A stretch of 64,000 nucleotides of DNA from Massilia sp. KIM (GTDB taxonomy: Bacteria; Pseudomonadota; Gammaproteobacteria; Burkholderiales; Burkholderiaceae_D): the NCBI RefSeq assembly GCF_002007115.1, contig NZ_MVAD01000001.1, positions 1,612,001 to 1,676,000 on the forward strand. Reading direction: 5' to 3'. The number at the start of each line of letters is the position of its first letter. Position 1 is the stretch's first letter. The notes beneath the pieces are model-generated. The model did no database searches. It saw only the letters and a list, made by a program, of their open reading frames with translations, and was not told where the DNA came from. Both the position numbers and the translations under genes were made by a program. Below, piece after piece: positions 18,075 to 26,577 of this stretch.

Positions 18075-20342
18075 ATGCCCGCTTCGATGACGCCCCGTGG
18101 CGCCTTGGAGGAAGTGAACGCGTTTCACGATGAGCTTGTCTTCGCGGACGAAGCCGAACCCGCCACACTAGGCCTTACCCGTGCTGCATGGCGGGTCCTG
18201 GTGGTCGATGACGACGCCGACGTGCACTCGACAACCACCTTCGCGCTCGGGAACGTGGAAATGCAGGGCCGCCCGCTGAGCTTCCTGCACGCCTACAGCG
18301 CCAGCGAAGCCTTCGAACTGCTGCGCCGCGAGCCGGACGTGGCCGTGCTCCTGCTCGACGTGGTGATGGAAAGCTCCGACGCCGGCCTGTCCCTGGTGCG
18401 CCGCATCCGCGAGGAACTCGGCCTGCGCGACCTGCGCATCATCCTGCGCACCGGCCAGCCCGGCTACGCGCCGGAGATGGAAGCGATCCGCGGCTACGAC
18501 ATCAACGACTACCGCACCAAGTCCGAACTCACCCGCACCAAGCTGTACACCGCGGTGGCGGCGGCGATCCGCTCCTACCAGCAGATCCGCGCCCTGGACG
18601 ACAACCGCCTCGGCCTGGAGCGCGTGGTCGCCGCCAGCGCCGAACTGATGGCGCTGCACGGCCTGCGCGACGTCGCCCTCGGGATCCTGAACCAGGTCGG
18701 CCTGCTGCTCGGCCAGCCGGCCGAGGGCCTGCTGTGCGTGCGCGAGACCGGTCACGCCCACCCCGACATCCTGCGCACCGTGGCCGCCGTCGGCGCCTGC
18801 CGCCACCTCGACGGCCGCGAGCTGAACGTGGCGCGCGGCGGTCCGCTCGCGGCCGCGGTCGAGCGCACCCTGCTGAACCGCCGCTGCGCCATCGGCGACG
18901 GCCTGCTCAGCCTGTACTTCCCGGGCAAGGCCGGACGCGACTTCGTGGCCTGCGTCCCGCTCGAGCGCGAGCTCGACGAGCACGAGAACCGCCTGCTGCA
19001 GGTCTTCGCCGGCATGGTCACCATCAGCCTCGACAACGTGGAGCTGGTGACCCACCTGAACCAGGCTGCCTTCCACGATCCCCTCACCGGCCTGCCGAAC
19101 CGCACCCGCCTGGTCGAACTGATCGACGCCACCCTGGCCCTGCCCACGCGCGCGCAGGCGATCCTGGCCCTGGTCGACCTCGACCACTTCGCCGAGACCA
19201 ACGACGCCCTCGGCCACCATTTCGGCGACCTGCTGCTGGTGGCGGTGGGCCGGCGCCTGCAGTCCAAGCTCGACCCCGGCCTGCACGTGGCGCGCATCGG
19301 CGGCGACATCTTCTGCGTGCTGGGCGAGGCCGGCGCGGTGCAGCCGGCGCCGATCCAGGCCCTGTTCCGCGAGCCCTTCCACATCGACGGCCAGGACGTC
19401 CAGGTCTCGGCCACCCTGGGCCTGGTGCGCCTGGGCGAGCACGACGGCGCCGGCGCGGACGCGCTCAAGGACGCCGACATCGCCCTCAAGCGCGCCAAGT
19501 CCCAGCAGCGCGCCGGCCATTTCTACTTCTCGCGCAGCATGGGGGTCGAGATCCGCGAGCGGGTGCGCATGATGCACGCGCTGCGCGGCGGCTTCCAGCG
19601 CAACCAGCTGTTCCTGGCCTACCAGCCCCAGGTCGACCTGTTGAGCAACCGTCCCTTCGGCGCCGAAGCCCTGCTCCGCTGGCGCACCGAGGACGGCCGC
19701 CTGGTGCCGCCCGACCGCTTCATCCCGATCGCCGAATACTCGGGCCTGATCGTCGACATCGGCGAATGGGTCCTGCGCCAGGCCTGCGCCGAGCTGATGC
19801 GCCTGCGCGCGGCCGGGCACACCGCCTTCACCATGTCGGTCAACGTCTCCCAGGTGCAGTTCCGCCATCCGCACTTCCTCGACATGCTGCGCCGCGCGCT
19901 GGACGACACCGGCGCCCCGCCCGAATTCATCGAACTGGAAATCACGGAATCGATGGCGATGGAGGAGCCGGCCCTGCTGGTCGAGAAGCTGGCCCAGGTC
20001 AAGCGCACTGGCGTGTCGATCGCGATCGACGATTTCGGCACCGGTTTTTCCTCGCTCTCGCACCTGCAGCGCCTGCAGGTGGACCGCCTCAAGATCGACC
20101 GCGCCTTCGTCACCGAGATCACCGGCTCGGCGCGCGGCAGCAGCATCGCCGAGATGGTGATCCAGCTCGGTCGCAACCTGGGACTGTCGGTGATCGCCGA
20201 GGGCGTGGAGGACGAGCGCCAGGCGCAGATCCTGCGCCAGCTCGGCTGTCCGCTGGCCCAGGGCTTCCTGTATTCGCGCCCGCTGTCGCCCGAAGACCTG
20301 CTGGCCTGGCTGGCCGATCGCGCGCTGCACCAGGCCGCATGA
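18075..20342 (+). CDS. response regulator with DUF3369, degenerate GGDEF and EAL domains
   Basis: A 755-residue protein. An N-terminal receiver (VLVVDDDADVH; acceptor Asp in LLLDVVM; conserved K in RTKSE) is followed by a DUF3369 domain (about 175-330). The GGDEF-fold domain reads GGDIF and lacks an RxxD site, so it is probably not a cyclase. The C-terminal EAL domain is complete: GAEALLRW, VNVSQVQF, EITESMAM, IDDFGTGFSS, LKIDRAF and AEGVEDE. It is best read as a phosphorylation-controlled c-di-GMP phosphodiesterase. No kinase is adjacent, so the partner is unknown. The GGDIF domain may bind GTP as a regulator. Confidence 0.92.
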   Translation: MPASMTPRGALEEVNAFHDELVFADEAEPATLGLTRAAWRVLVVDDDADVHSTTTFALGNVEMQGRPLSFLHAYSASEAFELLRREPDVAVLLLDVVMESSDAGLSLVRRIREELGLRDLRIILRTGQPGYAPEMEAIRGYDINDYRTKSELTRTKLYTAVAAAIRSYQQIRALDDNRLGLERVVAASAELMALHGLRDVALGILNQVGLLLGQPAEGLLCVRETGHAHPDILRTVAAVGACRHLDGRELNVARGGPLAAAVERTLLNRRCAIGDGLLSLYFPGKAGRDFVACVPLERELDEHENRLLQVFAGMVTISLDNVELVTHLNQAAFHDPLTGLPNRTRLVELIDATLALPTRAQAILALVDLDHFAETNDALGHHFGDLLLVAVGRRLQSKLDPGLHVARIGGDIFCVLGEAGAVQPAPIQALFREPFHIDGQDVQVSATLGLVRLGEHDGAGADALKDADIALKRAKSQQRAGHFYFSRSMGVEIRERVRMMHALRGGFQRNQLFLAYQPQVDLLSNRPFGAEALLRWRTEDGRLVPPDRFIPIAEYSGLIVDIGEWVLRQACAELMRLRAAGHTAFTMSVNVSQVQFRHPHFLDMLRRALDDTGAPPEFIELEITESMAMEEPALLVEKLAQVKRTGVSIAIDDFGTGFSSLSHLQRLQVDRLKIDRAFVTEITGSARGSSIAEMVIQLGRNLGLSVIAEGVEDERQAQILRQLGCPLAQGFLYSRPLSPEDLLAWLADRALHQAA

Positions 20343-20430
20343 AGCCCGGCGGCTGGGCCGCGCGGGCGCGCCCGCCTCAGCAGCGCGAGGGCAAAGCGAC
20401 GGAAGGACGGCGGCAGCGCCGCCGCGCGAC

Positions 20431-20883
20431 TCAGTCGGTCGCGGTTTCCTCGGCCGGCCAGTCGCGGATGTAGGCCTTGAGCATGCGGTTCTCGAAGCTC
20501 TGCGCCTCCAGCACCGCCTTGGCCACGTCGTAGAAGGAGATCACGCCCAGCAGGGTGCGGGCGTTCATCACCGGCAGGTAGCGCGCGTGCTTCTCGAGCA
20601 TGATGCGGCGCACCTCGTTGACTTCGGTGTCGGGGGTGACGGTGATCGGGCTGTCGTCCATGTGCTTGCGCACCGTGCCGCCGCCGAGGGCGCCGCGGTT
20701 GCCGTGCAGGGCCTTCATCACTTCGCGGAAGGTCAGCATGCCGACCAGGTCGCCGTATTCCATCACCACCAGCGAACCGATGTCTTTCTCGGACATCGTT
20801 TCCACCGCATCGACCAGCGGCGTGTCGGGCGCTACGGTATACAGGACTTCACCCTTGACCTGCAGGATCTCGGAGACTTTCAT
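20431..20883 (-). CDS. tandem CBS domain protein
   Basis: A 150-residue protein made of two CBS motifs (about 5-60 and 75-130), a module that binds adenine nucleotides and acts as an energy or ligand sensor. Typical pieces are APDTPLVDAVETMSEKDIGSLVVM and TPDTEVNEVRRIMLEKHARYLPVM. The internal ATG at 20883 matches the family start (MKVSEIL) and has a G-rich site upstream. A reading 19 codons longer from 20940 has no clear ribosome site. No effector domain is attached, so the target is unknown. Confidence 0.88.
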   Translation of the reverse strand: MKVSEILQVKGEVLYTVAPDTPLVDAVETMSEKDIGSLVVMEYGDLVGMLTFREVMKALHGNRGALGGGTVRKHMDDSPITVTPDTEVNEVRRIMLEKHARYLPVMNARTLLGVISFYDVAKAVLEAQSFENRMLKAYIRDWPAEETATD

Positions 20884-21003
20884 GTTGGCCACCCCGGTGT
20901 TGTTGAGAAGAGCGCTAGATGAGTCATTTGTAGAATGCATGATTTGACTGTAGCCGATGGCCGCGAAAAAATCCAGCGGGACTCTTGCACACGCATCAAC
21001 TTG

Positions 21004-21031
21004 TTGCGCAAAGATAAATAAGTGCTAGGAT
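21004..21031 (+). promoter_or_regulatory. candidate metY promoter
   Basis: TTGCGC and TAGGAT are 16 bases apart, giving a start about 27 bases before the metY ATG. Matches to consensus are partial. Confidence 0.35.
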
Positions 21032-21064
21032 GCCGGCCATCGCAACCCTCCGAGAACCCCGACC

Positions 21065-22375
21065 ATGAGCGGTCCCCGTTACCCCGGCTTCGATACGCTT
21101 TCCCTGCACGCAGGCGCCACGGCCGACCCCGCCACCGGCGCGCGCGCGACCCCGATCCATTTCACCTCCTCCTTCGCCTTCCGCGACGCCGACCACGCCG
21201 CCGCCCTGTTCAACATGGAGCGCGCCGGCCACGTCTATACACGCATCTCGAACCCGACCAACGCCGTGCTGGAAGAGCGCATCGCCGCCCTCGAAGGCGG
21301 GGTGGCCGGCATCGCCACCGCCAGCGGCCAGGCCGCGCTGCACCTGGGCCTGGCGACCATCGCCGGCGCCGGCTCGCACATCGTGGCCTCGCGCGCCCTG
21401 TACGGCGGCTCGCACAACCTGCTGGCCTATACCCTGCGCCGCTTCGGCGTCGAGACCAGCTTCGTCGATCCGCGCGACCACGACGCCTGGCGCGCCGCGA
21501 TCCGTCCGAACACCCGGGTCCTGTTCGGCGAGACCCTCGGCAATCCGGGCCTGGACGTGCTCGACATCCCGGCGCTGAGCGCCATCGCCCACGAGCACGA
21601 CCTGCCGCTGATGGTCGACGCGACCTTCACCACGCCCTATCTGCAGCAGCCCCTGGAACTGGGCGCCGACCTGCTGTTCCACTCGGCCACCAAGTTCCTG
21701 TGCGGGCACGGCACCGCCGTCGGCGGCCTGCTGGTCGATGGCGGCCGCTTCGACTGGCAGGCGGCGCACGAGAGGAGCGGCCGCTTTCCCGAGTTGTGCG
21801 AACCCTACGAGGGCTTCCATGGCATGGTGTTCAGCGAAGAGTCGACGGTCGGCGCGTTTGCCCTGCGCGCGCGGCGCGAAGGCCTGCGCGACTTCGGCGC
21901 GGCCATGAGCCCGCACAACGCCTTCGCCATCCTGCAGGGGATCGAAACCCTGGGCCTGCGCATGGAGCGCCACGTGGCCAACGCGCGCCGCGTGGTCGAG
22001 TTCCTGCTCGCCCATCCGGCGGTGGCCTCGGTGTCCTGGCCCGAGCTCGACAGCCACCCCGACCACCTGCTGGCGCGGCGCCTGCTGCCCAAGGGCTGCG
22101 GCGCCGTGTTCACCTTCGAGCTCAAGGGCGACCGCGCCGCCGGCCGCCGCTTCGCCGACGGCCTGCAGCTGTTCTCGCACCTGGCCAACGTGGGCGACGC
22201 CAAGTCCCTGGTCATCCACCCGGCCTCGACCACCCATTTCCGCGTCCCGGCCGCGCAACTGGCCGCCAGCGGCATCACCGAGGCCACGATGCGACTCTCG
22301 GTCGGCCTGGAAGACCCGGACGACCTGATCGAGGACCTCAAGCGCGGCCTGAAGCTGGCCCAGAAAGGCGCCTGA
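21065..22375 (+). CDS. metY: O-acetylhomoserine (or O-succinylhomoserine) sulfhydrylase
   Basis: A 436-residue PLP enzyme of the Cys/Met metabolism family, forming homocysteine from an activated homoserine and sulfide. Landmarks are the opening TLSLHAGATADPATGAR, YTRISNPTNAVLEERIAALEGG, the cofactor lysine in HSATKFLCGHG, and SLVIHPASTTH near the end. The length of about 430 favours MetY over the shorter MetZ, but acyl specificity cannot be read from sequence. It heads a tight operon: the hydrolase ATG starts two bases after its stop. Confidence 0.92.
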   Translation: MSGPRYPGFDTLSLHAGATADPATGARATPIHFTSSFAFRDADHAAALFNMERAGHVYTRISNPTNAVLEERIAALEGGVAGIATASGQAALHLGLATIAGAGSHIVASRALYGGSHNLLAYTLRRFGVETSFVDPRDHDAWRAAIRPNTRVLFGETLGNPGLDVLDIPALSAIAHEHDLPLMVDATFTTPYLQQPLELGADLLFHSATKFLCGHGTAVGGLLVDGGRFDWQAAHERSGRFPELCEPYEGFHGMVFSEESTVGAFALRARREGLRDFGAAMSPHNAFAILQGIETLGLRMERHVANARRVVEFLLAHPAVASVSWPELDSHPDHLLARRLLPKGCGAVFTFELKGDRAAGRRFADGLQLFSHLANVGDAKSLVIHPASTTHFRVPAAQLAASGITEATMRLSVGLEDPDDLIEDLKRGLKLAQKGA

Positions 22376-22376
22376 C

Positions 22377-23207
22377 ATGATGCTCGACGTCCACGGCAAG
22401 CCAGCCTACTGCTACACCGGCGGCAATGCCTTCGATCCGCGGCTGCCGGCGATCGTGCTGGTCCACGGCGCCCAGAACGACCATTCGGTCTGGGGCCTGC
22501 AGAGCCGCTACCTGGCCCACCACGGCTACGCGGTGCTGGTGCCCGACCTGCCCGGCCATGGCAGGAGCGGCGGCCCGGCCCTGCGCAGCGTCGAGGCCCT
22601 CGCCGACTGGCTGCTGGCCCTGCTGGACGCCGCGGGCGTCGGGCGCGCCCTCCTGGCCGGCCACAGCATGGGCTCCCTGGTCGCCCTCGAAGCCGGCGCG
22701 CGCGCGCCCAAGCGCGTCACCGGACTCGCCCTGCTCGGCACCACCTGGCCGATGAAGGTGTCCGACGCCCTGCTCGCCAGCGCCCTGAATGACGAAGCGG
22801 CGGCGATCGACATGGTCAACATCTTCTCGCACTCGACGCTCGCCGCCAAACCCTCGGCCCCCGGCCCCGGCTTTTCGGTGATGGGCGGCGCGCGCCGGCT
22901 GATGCAGCGCATGTCGGCCCGCAATCCCGACCAGCTCTTCCATACCGACTTCAGCACTTGCAACGACTATGCCGGCGGCGAGGCGGCCGCCCGGGCGCTC
23001 GACTGCCCCGTGCTCTTTGTGTTCGGCAACAAAGACGTGATGACCCCGCCACGCTCCGCGAAACTCCTGACCGGCGCGGTCAGGCATGGCAGAATCGTCA
23101 CCGTGGAAGCCGGCCACTCCCTCATGACCGAGGCACCCGATGCGGTGCTCGACGCCCTGGCCGGTTTCGCCGCGTCCGCCACCCAGGAAGGAGGAACCGC
23201 CCCATGA
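22377..23207 (+). CDS. alpha/beta hydrolase
   Basis: A 276-residue alpha/beta-hydrolase. The oxyanion region is LVHGAQNDHSVW, the nucleophile elbow is GHSMGS (Ser near residue 98), the acid is probably in VLFVFGNKDVM, and the His is in EAGHSLM. No signal peptide is seen, so it is cytoplasmic; the substrate is unknown. It is packed between metY and the DUF962 gene with a 4-base stop/start overlap (ATGA) downstream, suggesting one transcript. Confidence 0.9.
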   Translation: MMLDVHGKPAYCYTGGNAFDPRLPAIVLVHGAQNDHSVWGLQSRYLAHHGYAVLVPDLPGHGRSGGPALRSVEALADWLLALLDAAGVGRALLAGHSMGSLVALEAGARAPKRVTGLALLGTTWPMKVSDALLASALNDEAAAIDMVNIFSHSTLAAKPSAPGPGFSVMGGARRLMQRMSARNPDQLFHTDFSTCNDYAGGEAAARALDCPVLFVFGNKDVMTPPRSAKLLTGAVRHGRIVTVEAGHSLMTEAPDAVLDALAGFAASATQEGGTAP

Positions 23208-23515
23208 CCGCCCCCGCCCGCTACGCCAGCTTCGCGGAGTTCTATCCCTATTACCTGACCCAGCACGCCGACCGGCGCTGCCGGCGCGCCCACTTCATCG
23301 GCACCTCGTCCGCCATCGCGGCGATCGCCCAGTTCATCGACAGCATGAACGCGTGGTGGCTGCTGTTCGCCCTGGTCAGCGGCTATGGCGGGGCCTGGAT
23401 CGGCCACTTCTTCTACGAGAAGAACAAGCCGGCCAGCTTCGGCTACCCCTGGTATTCGTTCCGGGCCGACTGGGTCATGTACTGGCAGATGCTTACGGGC
23501 AAGCTGAGCTGGTGA
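23204..23515 (+). CDS. DUF962/Mpo1-like membrane protein
   Basis: A 103-residue protein with the DUF962 pattern: YYLTQHADRRCRRAHFIGTS, then two hydrophobic segments, then GHFFYEKNKPASFGYPWYS. Conserved His residues at the start and in the GHFFYEKN motif could bind iron; the yeast homologue Mpo1 is an iron-dependent fatty-acid alpha-oxygenase, but the bacterial function is not established. The start has a strong AGGAAGGAGG ribosome site and overlaps the hydrolase stop. It closes the metY operon. Confidence 0.88.
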   Translation: MTAPARYASFAEFYPYYLTQHADRRCRRAHFIGTSSAIAAIAQFIDSMNAWWLLFALVSGYGGAWIGHFFYEKNKPASFGYPWYSFRADWVMYWQMLTGKLSW

Positions 23516-23555
23516 GCGCGGCGTTTTCCAGAATTCCTGCGGGGACGGCGCGGCC

Positions 23556-26090
23556 ATGAAAGGCTTCTCGCTGCGCTCCCCGATCACGCTGGCGACGGCC
23601 TTCAGCGTGCTGGCCCTGGTCCTGGCCTTCGTCACGCTCAGCCGCGGCATCCGCGCCGAGGCCGAGTCCTGGCGCTGGGTGGCGCATACCCGCGAGGTCC
23701 TGCAGCAGATCCAGGCCGCCCATACCCTCACCAGCGAAGCCGAATCCGCCCAGCGCGGGTTCTTGCTTACGAACAACGAATCCTTCGCCACCGCCTTCAG
23801 CCAGGCGCGCGCCGACCTGACCAGGGAGGTGCGCCTGCTGGACGCGCTCACCAGCGACAACCCGCAGCAGCAGCGCCTGCTGCCCGAACTCGAAGCCCTG
23901 CTCGACCAGCGCATGCTGCTGCTCGAGCGGGTACTGGCGCGCGCCCGCGCCGGGGCGGCGCCGGACGCCGCCACGCTCGAGGAAGGCCGCCAGATCAAGC
24001 TGCGCATCCTCGCGCAGGCGCGCGCCATGCGCGACGAGGAAGAACGCCTGCTGGTCATGCGCGAGCGGGCCGCCGAGCGGGCGCGCCGCGAACTGGTGCT
24101 GGCCGTCGGGCTGGTCGCGGGCCTGGCGGTCTTCCTGGTGGTGATGCTGTGGCTGCTGTCCCACCGCTACACGGCGCGCCTGCGTTTCGGCCAGGCGCGC
24201 CTGGACGCCACCCTGCGCAGCATCGGCGACGGCGTGATCGCGGCCGACGCGCAGGGCCGGGTCCGGATGCTCAACCCGGTGGCCCAGGAACTGACCGGGC
24301 TGACCGAACGGGCCGCCGACGGCAAGGCCCTGGACCAGCTGCTGGACCTGCGCAGCGACGCCGGCGCCGCGCTCACGCCCGCGGCCGCCCAGGGCGCCAT
24401 CGCGCCGCCCATCCTGCGCGCGGCCGACGGACGCGAATTCGCGGTCGAGCTGTCGATGCGCCCGATCGCGCCTCCCGACGGTCCGGCCGAGGGGACCGTC
24501 GTGGTGCTGCGCGACGTCAGCGAGCGCAGCGCGCGCCAGCGCGCCCTGGCCGAATCCGAGGCCAACTACCGCTACACGATCGAGCTCAATCCGCAGATCC
24601 CGTGGAAGGCCGGCCCCGGCGGCGCCCTCGTCGACGTGTCCGAGCGCCTGCTGGTCCTGACCGGCAAGCCGCGCGCGGCCCTGCTCGAGGAAGGCTGGGC
24701 GGCGGTCGCCGATCCGGCCGACCTGGCCGCCATGCAGACCGCCTGGAAACGCGCCCTCGCGAGCGGCAGGTCCTACGACCTCGAACACCGGATCCGCACG
24801 GCGCAGGGCGAGACGCGCTGGATGCGCTCGCGCGCCAGCCCGCGCCGCGCCGCCGACGGCGCCGTGATCGCCTGGTATGGCCTGACCGAAGACATCCACG
24901 CGCGCAAGAAGGCGGAGCTGGCGCTCCTCACCCGCGAGGGCGAACTGCGCGACCGGCTGGTGCAGCTCGACACCATCAGCCGCGCCGTGCCGGTCTGCCT
25001 GGGCTACATCGCCCCGGACGGCCGCCTGCTCGAGATGAACGAGGCGCTCGCGCAGTTCCTCGGCCCGGGCGCCGCCGCCGGCATCGGCAGGCCGCTCGCC
25101 GAGCAGCTTCCCGGCCCGCTCGCGGGGCCGTTCACGCTGGCGATGCAGCAGGTCCGGCGCGAACGCAGGCCGCTGGCCGAGCTGGCCTTCTCGACCGGGG
25201 AGGCGCCGGCGCCGCGGCGCGACTGGGTGGGCGGCTTCTACCCCGCCATCGAGCACGGCGAACTGCGCGGCGTGGTCCTGGCCCTGCTCGACGTCAGCCC
25301 GCTCAAGGCGGCCCAGCGCGAACTGGAAGAAGCCAACCTGCTGCTGGAACGCCGCATCGAGGAACGCACCGCGCGCCTGGCCGACGCCAACGCCGAACTG
25401 CGCGCCTTCGCCCATACCGTCGCGCACGACCTGCGCGCCCCGCTGCGCAATCTCGAGGGCTTCGCCAGCGCCCTGCTCGAGGACGAGTCGGAGCGGATGT
25501 CGGAAGACGGCCGCATGTTCGCGCGCCGGATCGTGGCCGCCGCCACCCGCATGGACCGCCTGATCACCGACCTGCTGGCCTACAGCCGCCTGGCGCGCGC
25601 CGAGGTCCACCTCGAGCGGGTCGAACTGGCGAGCGTGATGCAGGCCGTGCTGCGCGACCTGGAATCGGCGGTCGCCGCCGCCCACGCCCGGATCGAGGTC
25701 GACCCCGGGCTGCCGGCGGTGCGCGGCAATGCCGCGATCCTGGTCCAGGTGCTGGCCAACCTGGTGGGCAATGCGATCAAGTTCGTCGCCCCCGGGGTGG
25801 CGCCGGAGGTCGCGGTGGGCGCCCTGCGGGCGGAAAACACGGTCGAGCTCTGGATAGAGGATAATGGCATCGGCATCGCCCCCGAGCACCATGAGCAGGT
25901 GTTCGGCGTGTTCGAGCGCCTGCATGGCCAGGAACAGTATCCCGGCACGGGCATCGGACTGGCGATCGTCAGGAAAGGCGTGGAACGCATGGGCGGCAGC
26001 GTCGCGATCAAGGCCGGCGCCCGGGGCGGCGCCCGCTTCGAACTGCGCCTGCCGGCGGCGGATATTCAACACAAGGGAACACATGAATAA
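23556..26090 (+). CDS. CHASE3-PAS sensor histidine kinase
   Basis: An 844-residue membrane kinase. TM1 (about 10-28) and TM2 (about 188-210) flank a periplasmic CHASE3 sensor. Three PAS-like domains follow (about 215-330, 335-460, 470-595), then a coiled coil, a HisKA domain with VAHDLRAPL (His624), and an HATPase_c domain (NLVGNAIKF, DNGIGI, PGTGIGLAI). The C-terminal VFERLHGQEQYPGTG is typical of phytochrome-type kinases. Its last codons overlap the next gene's ATG by eight bases, so it is coupled to the receiver that follows. The ligand is unknown. Confidence 0.92.
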   Translation: MKGFSLRSPITLATAFSVLALVLAFVTLSRGIRAEAESWRWVAHTREVLQQIQAAHTLTSEAESAQRGFLLTNNESFATAFSQARADLTREVRLLDALTSDNPQQQRLLPELEALLDQRMLLLERVLARARAGAAPDAATLEEGRQIKLRILAQARAMRDEEERLLVMRERAAERARRELVLAVGLVAGLAVFLVVMLWLLSHRYTARLRFGQARLDATLRSIGDGVIAADAQGRVRMLNPVAQELTGLTERAADGKALDQLLDLRSDAGAALTPAAAQGAIAPPILRAADGREFAVELSMRPIAPPDGPAEGTVVVLRDVSERSARQRALAESEANYRYTIELNPQIPWKAGPGGALVDVSERLLVLTGKPRAALLEEGWAAVADPADLAAMQTAWKRALASGRSYDLEHRIRTAQGETRWMRSRASPRRAADGAVIAWYGLTEDIHARKKAELALLTREGELRDRLVQLDTISRAVPVCLGYIAPDGRLLEMNEALAQFLGPGAAAGIGRPLAEQLPGPLAGPFTLAMQQVRRERRPLAELAFSTGEAPAPRRDWVGGFYPAIEHGELRGVVLALLDVSPLKAAQRELEEANLLLERRIEERTARLADANAELRAFAHTVAHDLRAPLRNLEGFASALLEDESERMSEDGRMFARRIVAAATRMDRLITDLLAYSRLARAEVHLERVELASVMQAVLRDLESAVAAAHARIEVDPGLPAVRGNAAILVQVLANLVGNAIKFVAPGVAPEVAVGALRAENTVELWIEDNGIGIAPEHHEQVFGVFERLHGQEQYPGTGIGLAIVRKGVERMGGSVAIKAGARGGARFELRLPAADIQHKGTHE

Positions 26091-26577
26091 TGGGGCGATC
26101 GACCTGCGGGCGGATGGCCTGCCCACCGTCCTGCTGGTCGAGGACAGCGTGGACGACGTGCTGCTGGTGCGGCGCGCACTGAACAAGGCCGGGCTCGCGG
26201 TGCGCCTGGAGGTGGCGGCCGACGGCGACGCCGCCCTCGCCTGCCTGGGCGCGGACACGTCCGGCCGGGAGCGGCTGGCGCCCGACCTGATCCTGCTCGA
26301 CCTGAAGCTGCCGCGGCGCTCGGGCCTGGACGTGCTGCGCTGGATCCGCTCGCGCGCCGAGCTGGCCGCCACGCCGGTGGTGGTGCTGACCTCCTCGGCC
26401 GAACACGAGGACATCCAGGGCGCCTACGCGGCGGGCGCCAACTCCTACCTGCAGAAACCGGTGGCCTTCCAGGGCCTGGTCCAGCTGCTGGCGGCGCTAG
26501 ACCTCTACTGGTTCAGGCATAATCTGAGCGCGCCGCCCTTCCCCGCGCCGCACAGCCATGACAGAAGCACGACGTGA
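26083..26577 (+). CDS. single-domain response regulator (Rcp1-like)
   Basis: A 164-residue stand-alone receiver of the type that follows phytochrome-like kinases. VLLVEDSVDDVLL supplies the acidic pocket, the acceptor Asp is in LILLDLKLP, the switch Thr is in VVLTSS, and the Lys is in YLQKPV. No output domain is present. It begins inside the kinase gene and its stop overlaps the GTG start of the next gene (GTGA). It is likely a phosphate shuttle or protein-interaction switch for the cluster. Confidence 0.92.
   Translation: MNNGAIDLRADGLPTVLLVEDSVDDVLLVRRALNKAGLAVRLEVAADGDAALACLGADTSGRERLAPDLILLDLKLPRRSGLDVLRWIRSRAELAATPVVVLTSSAEHEDIQGAYAAGANSYLQKPVAFQGLVQLLAALDLYWFRHNLSAPPFPAPHSHDRSTT

Noticed and set aside
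23493..26414. Very long minus-strand open frame (over 900 codons) opposite the CHASE3 kinase gene
   Set aside because: The plus-strand reading gives complete, recognisable kinase domains. Antisense frames stay open because of the extreme GC bias at third positions, and their translation is low-complexity Arg/Gln/His/Ala with no motif.
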